A stretch of 64,000 nucleotides of DNA from Scleroderma bovista. Taxonomy: Eukaryota; Basidiomycota; Agaricomycetes; Boletales; Sclerodermataceae. Positions within the stretch are counted from its first letter, which is position 1. The number at the start of each line of letters is the position of its first letter. Made by a program: the position numbers and the translations under genes. The notes under the pieces were generated by a model, which saw only the letters and a list, made by a program, of their open reading frames with translations, had not been told where the DNA came from and ran no database searches. Positions 10,084-19,497 of this stretch are shown piece by piece. The DNA lies in assembly GCA_037178675.1 (NCBI GenBank), contig JAYMGJ010000441.1, forward strand, positions 62,001 through 126,000. Direction: 5' to 3'.

Positions 10084-10655
10084 ACCCGTTTACCGTCCAC
10101 CCCCTCACTTGCAAGTGCTTTCATATCTATCCAGTAGAGCAAGTTCTCAGGTGGACAATTCCCTTTCGTCGGTTAGCAGACTATACAATTCAAAGTATGT
10201 GGGGCCTACAGTTACTTTTTTTTGTTTCCTCGGGATTTCGGTGTCCTTGCACTACATTCTATGGCATTGACGTCAATCTTACCGGTACAATTTTGTATCA
10301 TTTGGGTCTTCTGTTACGTTTGTGGAACGATATCTCGCTTTTCTCGTTGGAGTTTTCAGCCTGGGATTAGGCGTGGTGGGCTGTGATCTTGACCCTGTTG
10401 TCTCGGGCATGGTACGCCCATGAGAGAATGATACTTCATCCAAACAAACGCCCATGTGTGAAGAGGCCGATCAATGTGGACGTGTTACGGTTGGCCTCAT
10501 AAGCTATAGCCTGGTGATAAAGCTAGTACAAGGTTTGATACGGGGACTAGTACTCAACACGTGTGTGGACCAAACACGCGTACATAACGCGTCGGATATT
10601 TCTTCGGCTCCCGTTTTTTCTTTTGTCAGTTTCAATTTATTGACTCGTCCGTAAA
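10084..10655 (+). promoter_or_regulatory. Upstream region of the peroxiredoxin gene with paired ACGCGT motifs
   Basis: No exon is visible in these 572 bases. Two ACGCGT hexamers lie at 10576-10581 and 10587-10592, 64-80 bases before the start codon. ACGCGT is the core of the MluI cell-cycle box bound by MBF-type factors in yeasts. Whether it is used here is not known. The 3' part of the stretch is the downstream region of the chitin deacetylase gene. Confidence 0.35.
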
Positions 10656-11583
10656 ATGGTTGCCGCCGTTCAGAAACCTGCTCCCGCCTTCAAGGCCACC
10701 GCCGTCGTCGAGGGTCTCTTCAAGGACATCGCCCTCTCCGACTTCCAGGGACAATGGTCAGTGGCGTCGCTAAGTTTGACATCGTCGCAGTGACAGGACT
10801 AATGTCAATTACGATTAGGGTAGTCCTGTTCTTCTATCCCATGTCAGTTTTCTTCCGGGGTTATTCGACAAGCTCTGGATTGGCTGAATTCGTTCCAGGG
10901 ATTTCACCTTTGTCTGCCCCACCGAAATCCTTGCTTTCAACGATGCTCTCCCCGAATTTGGGAAACTTGGCGCTGCGGTCCTTGGTAGGCCGAACAATCA
11001 CCATCTTATGTACAGGCCATCGGTCTTACGTCGCCGATTAGGTGTCTCCACTGACTCCCAATACTCCCATTTCGCCTGGGCTCAGCAGCCAAGGAAGCAA
11101 GGTGGTATTGGTCCAGACCTTCAGCTACCCCTCATCGCAGACAGAAACATGCAGATTTCGCGCGACTACGGCGTGTTGATCGAAGAAGATGGTATCGCAC
11201 TCCGTGGTCTCTTCATTATTGACCCCAAGGGTATCGTTAGGTAAAGAGACACCCACCTTCATCTCCGGATCACGTCTATTGACGTATTTCGCCAGGCAAA
11301 TCACCATCAACGACCTGCCCGTTGGTCGTTCGGTTGATGAAACCCTTCGCCTTTTGAAGGCCTTCCAGTTCGCTGTACGTCATCAGCCCTTCAGTTGTTG
11401 TCCACTTGACACATGTTCCATGTGCATCAGGATTCGCATGGCGAGGTTTGCCCGCTGGGCTGGACCGAAGGTGGTAAGACCATCAAGCCCGATCCTAAGG
11501 GTTCCCTGGCCTACTTCTCGTCCGTCGACAACGATATCGGTATGCAGGACGGCACTGCGAGGAAGCGAGCTCGTAAGGATTAA
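10656..11583 (+). CDS. Typical 2-Cys peroxiredoxin
   Basis: It reduces hydrogen peroxide and organic hydroperoxides using thioredoxin, in the cytosol. Six exons fit: 10656-10756, 10819-10842, 10899-10984, 11042-11240, 11296-11374, 11431-11583, giving 213 residues. The peroxidatic Cys lies in FTFVCPTE, preceded by VVLFFYPMD; the resolving Cys lies in [20 protein letters not shown] and PLIADRN are further family motifs. The second exon is only 24 nt. The C-terminus ends in a basic stretch (RKRARKD) instead of the YF-containing helix of overoxidation-sensitive animal enzymes, so it should be a robust form; the basic tail might also send it to the nucleus (inference). It is convergent with RRP45. 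Confidence 0.93.
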
Positions 11584-11788
11584 GACCGATAATCCTTGCG
11601 TCCACCTAACCGGTTCTCGATAGAGCCATGAGGCCCTGTGTCTCACCATAGAATGTCAAGCGGGCGGTACATAGAGAAGTCAGGTACTTTGAAATGGATA
11701 CCTCATGTGCAAATCTAGACTGGTTTTGTTCTCATTATTGTTGTGATTGAGTGCGGGACGGGAATGGGGGTAATGAGTATTCATGCAC

Positions 11789-12895
11789 CTATATAACTTC
11801 GATGCTTGTACGCCTAGTTTGCCAGTCTTCAAGTAGTCGCTTCTCAACCAGCTTGTCCAAATCTTTGGCAACGGTGACAGCAACATCGATCAACCGTAAT
11901 ACTTCTTCAGGCGCAGTCGGCACCCCTCCAGCTTTCTGCAATACACAAATTTCGCGTTGAGCATTCAAGGCGATGTTCATCAAGCCAGCACTCAGACGTT
12001 GCTCCAAAAGTGACGGGTCTATCACCGGACGCATGGAAGGATCCGGGAAGAATGCAAAGGTGACGCAGAACGGCGTGTGGTGTACTGCCAAAGGCATGGG
12101 AGCCCGTTCCGATGGCGGATACTGCAGTAACTCCATTCAGTTTACCAGGCTCCTGAGCAACAGCGATACGCATACGTACAACGGTGACATCGTCCCCCAC
12201 GACTTCAACTTCCGGTTTGCGGAAATGCTTAAAGGCAACTATGCCTGCGAGACAAGCGCAATCGAGCATATTCCCCGCGTCGGCAAGACAGTGGACTGTC
12301 AATCGCAGATGCCAAACCTGCAAGAAACTCGGTCGACGTCGTGAAATGGGTTTGGAAGCGAGCACGCTACTAACCCGCTGACCAGCGACGACACAAAGCG
12401 ACTCCCTGTCGATTGCATCGCTCCTTCTCAGGATCTTATCTAGCATTCGCGTTATCAAAATTTCCTCCTCCGATGGGCTGTGGTATGAACGAGGGAGAAT
12501 GTAGGGGTTCAGACGAATTAGACAATGACCGAGCACGTATGTACTCCTACCGACCGACTTCGTAGTCGACGGACGCCATGGGCGATATCTCGGAATGTAT
12601 CGTGATGATGCCCTCCAGGGGCCGTTCTGGGGGTGGTTTGATCATTTTTGCCTCTACAGAAGCAAGGACACTGGTATGGTATCCACGTACGTTGGTAGTT
12701 CCGTTGGCATTTAAAAAAGGCTAGGAACACGCACCGTGTTTTGCCGTACGCACACTCTACCCAACCAAGCTCTGGACCGAAGGTGAGAGTAGGCGTCCGT
12801 AAATCGAGCTGACTGCGCCCATCTAGACGTAGGGACTGTTTCAGTGCTTCATATATGAAGGCTTTTTCGGGTATTGAAGGTGACGGTGGTCGCAT
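11789..12895 (-). CDS. RRP45: Exosome complex subunit Rrp45 (EXOSC9 homologue)
   Basis: RNase PH-like subunit of the RNA exosome ring, which is catalytically inactive in eukaryotes and threads RNA to Rrp44 or Rrp6. Five exons: 12895-12735, 12670-12551, 12477-12375, 12317-12180, 12121-11789, total 284 residues. Visible motifs are IPEKAFIYEALKQSLRLDGR at the start, GWVECAYGKTRV, ISPMASVDYEVGR, WHLRLTVHCLADAGNMLDCA and the C-terminal LLEQRLSAGLMNIALNAQRE. The chosen ATG begins the conserved MRPPSPSIPEK; an upstream in-frame ATG exists but would overlap the divergent TRM112 gene. All splice phases agree. Confidence 0.92.
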
Positions 12896-12980
12896 TGTAG
12901 ATCGTGGAACAAGCACAAGCTTAGATAACTCGGCCAATCGTCGACAAAATCGTATTTGCACTCGGCTCGTCGAATCAATC
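12896..12980. promoter_or_regulatory. Shared 85-bp divergent promoter of RRP45 and TRM112
   Basis: Only 85 bases separate the two start codons, so both promoters and 5' leaders must lie here or overlap the neighbouring coding sequence. No TATA box is visible. Pairing of two RNA-metabolism genes suggests co-expression (inference). Confidence 0.55.
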
Positions 12981-13507
12981 ATGGTCCGCCTCATAACTCA
13001 CAACCTCCTAGCGTGCCACGTCAAAGGCTGCACGAGCAACAACTTCCCGCTGGCTTTCAAAGACGTCCAGATCGAACTAAAGGAGGCTGAATTCAATTCC
13101 GATTTCATCAAGAACATCCTTCCGCGACTGGAATGGCCCGCCCTTGTGGACGCAGCAAGGCAGGTAAGTCCAGCTGCGGCTTTTATACTTTACAGAAAAC
13201 TAAAATTGGACAGGTAGGGGACACGTCGCTGCCCCTTGAGCAACCGGCGATGATGGATGATGAGACATTGAAAGCCCTCCATCATGTCTTGCTGGAGGTA
13301 ATCTCAAGCCATTGGGCCCATCTGTGATCTTTTAACTGTGTTTAGATCCATGTCGTCGAAGGTGCTATGATATGTCCAAATTGCAATCACGTCTACCCTA
13401 TTTTGAGTGGTATTCCCAACATGGTGAGCCCATTATCCTTTAACGAGTGCAGTATCCAACTGTGATTCTCTGGCAATCAGTTATTGGCAGAAAATGAGAT
13501 CGGCTAG
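12981..13507 (+). CDS. TRM112: Trm112, activator subunit of tRNA, rRNA and release-factor methyltransferases
   Basis: Small zinc-binding protein that stabilises and activates Trm9, Trm11, Mtq2 and Bud23. Four exons: 12981-13163, 13214-13297, 13346-13423, 13481-13507, giving 123 residues, the usual length. It begins MVRLITHNLLACHVKGC, with the first Cys pair, and has the second pair in ICPNCNHVYPI, followed by SGIPNMLLAENE, the usual C-terminal strand. The family normally has both pairs in one zinc knuckle. It is divergent from RRP45 across 85 bp. Confidence 0.93.
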
Positions 13508-13905
13508 CCACGCTTGTATTCGAATCCTTTGTTAGCTCAAAGTTTACTCCTTGGAGCTCCACTCAAAGTGAGCGGGTGGTACCTTTAACAATCGATGCCG
13601 GAAGTTGCGGATATGATTGTAGGCTTTGCGAGCATCAGGTCTTCAACGCTACATGATACCATTCACTCCATCCATGATGCTCCCAAATGAACCAGCCCTG
13701 TATATTTTTGGGTCATGCGGCAATAGTAGAACGTATGTACATTAAGCACCGGGCTATAGGTAAGATGCGTATTCCGAAAGCCTAGGAAAGTGCAGAGATG
13801 TAGAAAGCAGAAGAAAAGAAAAGCAAAGAAAAAAGCAAGGAGCGACTCAAATCAGCAACAAGAAATGACTGTGATGTACATCCGACTCCATCATGTCATG
13901 CAGAG
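13508..13905. other. Convergent intergenic region, nothing coding seen
   Basis: About 400 bases lie between the TRM112 stop and the F-box gene stop. It contains a purine-rich run near 13801-13850 (aaagaaaagaaaagc...). It should hold the two 3' untranslated regions. No exon or RNA gene is recognisable. Confidence 0.4.
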
Positions 13906-15699
13906 CTAAGATGGTATCGGAACCTTCCTTCTAAACCATACCCCACAGAGCTCCATATCCATCTCCGACGTCGGCGTCGAAAACTCAAACTGTATATCAC
14001 GCAAGGTCGGACACTGCTTCGACCAAGCCTTTGCGTGCGTCTTTTCGCTACCACAGGCCACAAACTCTTTCATAAAGACACCCCCAGATTGACGGTTGCG
14101 AGCTGAGAGCTGGGAAACAGCAGATACTACGGTCGGCGACGGCGACGGGAGACTCGCTCTACCCGGCGGGAGCGGAAACGAGAGTAGCATGGGTGCGAGG
14201 GTCCGGGGGGATCGATGTGGCGTCGTGAGCTTGAGGCGACGAAGGCCGCAGAATCGGGATATGATGGATGAAATCATCTTGTACACTCTCTGGATGGAAA
14301 CGAAGGGATCAGCACATGGAAATTAACCCAGGCCAAGTAGCCGACATACCTCAGCAGCATCCTCATCTGACCACATAACCTCGACGTGTAAGGATTCGAG
14401 CATTTTCTTGCGGTCCTCGCATTCCCCTATGAGTATACTCCCAGCCGTCCCTAAGAACTTTTCCGCCGTCCGCTTGTCCACTCCATGGCCAAAAATGATA
14501 TGCACCTCAGTCGCCCCCTTCAAGGCACGGAGCACGACTGTCGGGCGCAGCCCAGTATAAAGTGTATCATGAACATGGAGCGCGACCCGCTTCAGTACAT
14601 GCTTCGTGTCAGAGAGTATGGTCATAGCCAATGATGTGGGAGCATGTAGCGACTGCAGAGCAGGAAGGAGCTCCTCTGGGCAGCCGCGCTCGCTCGCGCA
14701 TATAGATGAAGCACAGGAATTAGTTCCCTCGTGGGAGGATGTGGAGTCACTACCGCTAGACGCCACAAATTCAACGAGGTTTGGGAAGGACAGCGACCGG
14801 ATGCGGGATTGACTCGCTAACCACGTCCGAAAACAGGTCAACTGGGCTTGTGTGAGGGATTCATCAAGGATCGTGAGTTCGGTGAGCGAAAATGAGAGCA
14901 AATGAGAGTACAGGAGTATGGAAGCGAATGACTGCATAGTAAGAACTTGGAGATTCCGCATGTTTTGTAGGGCCTGAACAAACTCAGCGGATGGTGAAGT
15001 GTGGCCATCAGCTGTAGCAGACTTGTGGCACGGCCAGAAGTGACAGGATAGCGTGCGTACTCGCTCTGCAAGTTTGCTATGAGCTGCTAGAGTCGTGCAT
15101 AGGCTTTCCACTTGATGTTCTGAAAGAAATTGGAAGTCTACTGAACAGTAGAGGACGTGGCGTGTTACGGAACAGAATCCACGGGACACCAGCGCAGCAG
15201 CAGGTAAATCTTTCCTGCGAAGAAAGTAAAGGATAGTTGCAATTATCTCTCCAGGAAGGGGGAGTGGGAAGTTTTCATCGAACTCCCGAGATGGGCGAAG
15301 AAGCGACCTGGAAAAATCGTTCGTCGTGGGTACATGGTCATGTTCCGATTGCCCGATGGACTCTAAGTCACTCGCCCTCCTCCCCAGACCACTCGGCCGG
15401 CGAATTTCGGGCGAAGATGGGGGAGTAGAGTCGTTCGACAACCTTGAAAGAATGACAGGGCTCGAACGGATAAACCCTAGAGGACTGCAAATCTGCGTAG
15501 AGCTCAACTTCAACGGAGCAAGTTTCGACCGTGTCCGTTTGCGGGTTCCAAAAAGTGTCGAGACGCGTCTGAAAACTCCATCTGACACAGCTCTGCTGCG
15601 AGGAGTGAGCGGCGGATGGGTCTTCGGCGTAGGCAACTCTAAGTCTGACGCGAAAAATCGAACCTGAGGTTCAGGATGGCGGCGAGATAGGAATGGCAT
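13906..15699 (-). CDS. F-box protein with leucine-rich-repeat-like C-terminal part
   Basis: Probable substrate adaptor of an SCF ubiquitin ligase. Two exons, 15699-14350 and 14289-13906, join in phase 0 through a 60-nt intron (GTATGT...CCAG); about 577 residues. The N-terminal 130 residues are Ser/Pro/Arg-rich and likely disordered. An F-box follows near residues 145-180 (LPLPGEIIATILYFLRR, ALVSRGFCSV). The remainder has repeated Leu-rich strands (NLQVLTMQSF, SLTELTILDE, RIRSLSFPNLVEF), as in the many mushroom F-box/LRR proteins. No specific substrate can be inferred. Its start lies 430 bp from the 3' end of the oxoprolinase-like gene on the same strand. Confidence 0.75.
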
Positions 15700-16128
15700 G
15701 TCAGTGCAACTGGGTCGGTCAAATGGACTCGCCCATTACATGGAAGAGATACCAAGGAAAAGATTAGCACTCAGCAGAACGGAGCGGGAAGTAGGAGGCG
15801 AAGCCATTGACCTAATCCATTTATATAAGGGCTCCACCACGGCTAAAGACTGAAGACGTCGCTAACTTGCTTGGTGATAGTCCTGGGTGTCATGGGACTC
15901 GGTTCGGTTTGGCGAGGACACTGTCAGGGTCGTGCAGGCAGTGGCAGGCTACTATCTGAAACTAGTGAGGACAATCACCGAAAGCCATGAATCTGAAGGC
16001 GCGAATGTCACCGGAACCGAGTGTCGGCGATGGGCACTGGCATTGGCAAATGATAATTTCGATAATTTCATCACAACATCGCAATAAATATGATCGACAA
16101 CATCATTCTCGATTGCACCTGGCTTCAC
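15700..16128. other. Gap between oxoprolinase-like and F-box genes, no hydantoinase B coding seen
   Basis: I read this stretch on both strands looking for the missing second half of 5-oxoprolinase. No frame carries recognisable hydantoinase B sequence. It therefore holds the oxoprolinase 3' region and the F-box promoter. A short plus-strand open frame at 15887-16087 has no supporting features. Confidence 0.5.
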
Positions 16129-18972
16129 CTACTCCAAGGTTAGATAGAGGTGCTTGCTCGTAAGAACCGCCCTCGTTCCTGGTACAACTACAATCGTTTG
16201 GGTATTGTCGATTACCATGGCTGGACCAGCAATCTCATCGCCGATAGAGAGATTAGCCAATAAAAATACTGGTGTATCATGGACTCTTCCCACCCTGTCA
16301 AAGTACGTGCTATTCGTCGAATCAGCTTTAGATCGATCCACTGGCGTCTTCTTGATGCGCTCTACTTCGGAATACACGGACTCTCCCAGGTCGTCGAATG
16401 TCTTCCCTATGCCACGTACCTGCGGCGCCCGTAGGTCATATAACCTTGAATGTGACTCGGTCGCCAGAAAACTTACCTTGATATCGTCAACGATGATGCC
16501 CTTTGTCTCCAATAGGAAGCCAAATTCCGCTCTATAAACCTTCTTGAAAGCAGCTTCGAAATCCTCATCACCACCCCCGTCATTCAGCCCAGGAAGGACC
16601 ATCAGCGCAGTGTCTGTGCCCTCGAAGCGCATGTTCAGCATCCGTTCCATCTGGACACGGTCTCCCTCAAAGCCTTGGCGAGCCAACTCTGCTCGGACAT
16701 CGTTAGTCAACTTGTCCAGACGTGCGAGAAGAGAAGGTTTAGTGGAGGCAGAGTAGAAAGTCGACGACGGCTCTTGAAGTTCATATGCACTGAACAGTGT
16801 TATCAGAAATGGATCAACAAGAACTCCAAAACGAGGGAATCACCGATCGGCCAGTGCAAGCCCATAGGCAGACAAGATAGAGCTGTAACGATGGATCAGG
16901 ATGGTCTTTATTCCAAGGATACTGGCAATCTCGCAAGCATGTTGTCCCCCCGCGCCCCCAAAACTTGCCAACCTAGGTCACTCGATGAAGTGCTCAACAC
17001 CACGTTGTTGCACGGAGATACACGTACACGTGTTTCGCTGAAGAAAAACCACGAGCCTCTGTCAGTGCGCGTATAGGCCGGCACATGGTCTCATTGGCAA
17101 CCTTGATGAATCTTGGGCTTTCGTAAGGAAACCTTTAGTAGAGGGCATATGTCTGTGGACACACCCATAAATTATTTCATCTAGTTCAATATGCACTTCC
17201 TGGCTTTCGTTAATCTGTTCGGCAAGCTTTTTGAAAGCTATTCTGGACGCGCCGACATCCAAGCCCTCATTCTCGTTCTTCCCAAATATTTTTGGAAAAT
17301 AATCGGGTATCAATCGTCCAAGAAGCAGGTTCGCATCCGTTACAGCTAAGGGGCCACCTTTACTGAAGAGGGGCAGTAAAGTGAGTAACAGAACCGCTAA
17401 CATTGGCATCAGCATACCGATAGCAAACAGGTCCAGGTTCTGCCCCAGCGCTCTCTGGACCTGCTACGAACAAGCCATTGCGGAACGTCAGGCAAGAGCC
17501 TCCTCCAGCAGCAACTGTGTTGATATCCAGTTGAGGAGACTGGATGGTGACTCCAGCTGTAGTAGTCTCGTAAACTACTTCGTACCTCCCGTCGAAACGC
17601 GATACATCCGTCGAGGTTCCCCCTACATCTATTCTGGATGTGGGGTAAATGGGTATGAACAAGCAGATGAAACAAAAAGACCTGCCCAATGACTGGATAT
17701 TTCCTCCGTTCGTCCCAACTGGTCAGTGCATACCCGACCACACCACCTGCAGGTCCGCTAAGAATACTTTTCAATCCCGAAAAGTTGCGCAGGTCAAGTA
17801 AACCACCATCACTACCCATGAATTCCACCCGTGGGCTCCCCGTATGTCCATCTTTGAGTTTAGCGTCGAATCCAGCAAAGAACCCATCCAGGTAGTCCCG
17901 CAGAATAGGGGTAAGATACGCATCTGCTGTAGACGAAACACCACGCGGAACCATCTTGATCATCGGAAGTAAACGTGACGACTCCGAGACTTGCGTGAAT
18001 CCCATTTCATGCGCGAGCCGTCCGATCAGGTTCTCGTGCTCTGGGAATGTGTAAGAATGTACGAGGACGATCGCAATCGACCTATACCCGGTATCAAACA
18101 GGCGCTGGAGATCCCGTTTTACTATCTCGGGGTCTTTTGGGAGTGAGGCTATCAATGCGAGAGTCAGGCAAAACCGAAGGCGAACCTGGTCGTTTTAAAA
18201 TTCGAACTGTTTCTCCTGAAATACCCTTGACAATATCCCCAGGTCCCTCCGCATAACCCTCCCCGTCCCACCCTGGCCCAGTATACCCTTTCCTAACAGT
18301 TCCATCTTCATCGAACCGGACGGCATGCTCCTCCGCCTTCGGGTCAGATGTATACCCAACAAGGGTAACGCGTTCGTCTACTTCGACCACTTCAGAGTAT
18401 AAAGGGCTCGGTCGTCTAATGTTGAGATCAAATATCCTTGGACGAGCTTGATTACCGATCAGGAGGAGGTCTTTGAATCCCTTCGTGATGAACAGGGCAT
18501 GCTTGTGGCCTTTACGCTCCAGAAGGGCGTTTGTAGCAACCGTTGTAGATAGACGGATGTAGTCTGCTGCGATATGAGAAAGCAGACGATAGATACAAAG
18601 CACATTGGACTGACCGATCTTATCTGTTGAAAGTACCGTCCCTCGAGGGATCTGTTCCCCTGTCACAATTTCAAGTACCCTACGGATGCCTTCCGTGGGG
18701 GCGTCCCTGTAGTTCGCTGGATCCTGGGACACTGAAGAAGCCAACCTAGGTTAGCCCGACGCCTAAGTTAGATCGCAGAACAAACCGTCTCACAGAGCTT
18801 AACTACCAACTCTTTCCGCTGAGTTGCGTTATGTGGATCTGGGTATGATCTAGATGGCGCTCTATGGTAAAGCAAGCATACCTGAGTTCACAATGACATA
18901 CGCATGGACATCGCAGAACGTCCCTCCTCGGTCTGCGCAGATACGTATCGATCGGTCAGGGATGTTGATCAT
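16129..18972 (-). CDS. 5-oxoprolinase-like protein limited to the hydantoinase A half
   Basis: The full enzyme opens 5-oxoproline to glutamate using ATP (glutathione cycle). Eleven exons fit: 18972-18902, 18861-18794, 18731-18615, 18566-18186, 18148-17686, 17633-17418, 17362-17165, 17111-17028, 16972-16844, 16789-16477, 16419-16129; 776 residues. Motifs: [14 protein letters not shown] at the N-terminus, [55 protein letters not shown] (nucleotide-binding fold), [14 protein letters not shown] and a C-terminal [19 protein letters not shown]. It stops at LTLE, where hydantoinase B would begin in the usual ~1,280-residue protein. Intron 17685-17634 has to start with GC (GCAGGT). Truncated pseudogene or a genuine half-length gene cannot be decided from sequence alone; every other junction is clean. 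Confidence 0.82.
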
Positions 18973-19497
18973 AATGGACACTGGACAGTGATCAGGTCAG
19001 ACTAGGACGTAATAAATGACAACACATCTACATACTTATGTAAGTTACTTGATACCATTGCCATGTGCTCCACCACTACTGCACTTCTAACAACGGACAA
19101 ACTGGATAGTTATTCGATGTTACTTAAGCAAGATAGTTGTAGCTTTAGCTGATGAATTCCAAGGGAAAAAAGGGGAAGATGATAAAGGAAAGACAACATA
19201 TGCAGAGTAGGCAAGTAGAACCGCGAGCCACTTGGTATCCGAGTGATGGGGGCATTAGAAAGTGGTTAGCAAGAACGTTAATACGAGGAAACAAGGAATG
19301 ACAATATGGTAGAGATAAAAAGGAAAGGGAGAATCCAGTACCCGGCACCGGTAAGAGGGGAGGTATCAGCCGTTGCACAGGCAAAAAAGAGACACGGAGA
19401 GAGGGTTAATACTGGGCGCCAGTAAGTCTGGGTTCCAACATATCACAATATTCTCAGAAACAAAAGGAAAACGATCATCGTCCATGAAGGGCCCCGT
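18973..19497. other. Intergenic region between oxoprolinase-like and MSB1-like genes
   Basis: Both flanking genes are on the minus strand, so this contains the promoter of the oxoprolinase-like gene and the 3' region of the MSB1-like gene. No coding frame is credible. The part near 19140-19400 is purine-rich on the plus strand. Confidence 0.35.

Noticed and set aside
13501..13540. tRNA B-box-like GTATTCGAATCC
   Set aside because: No A box at a suitable distance and no cloverleaf could be formed around it.
15887..16087. 66-codon plus-strand frame as a small gene
   Set aside because: It has no features beyond an ATG and lies in the gap between two minus-strand genes.
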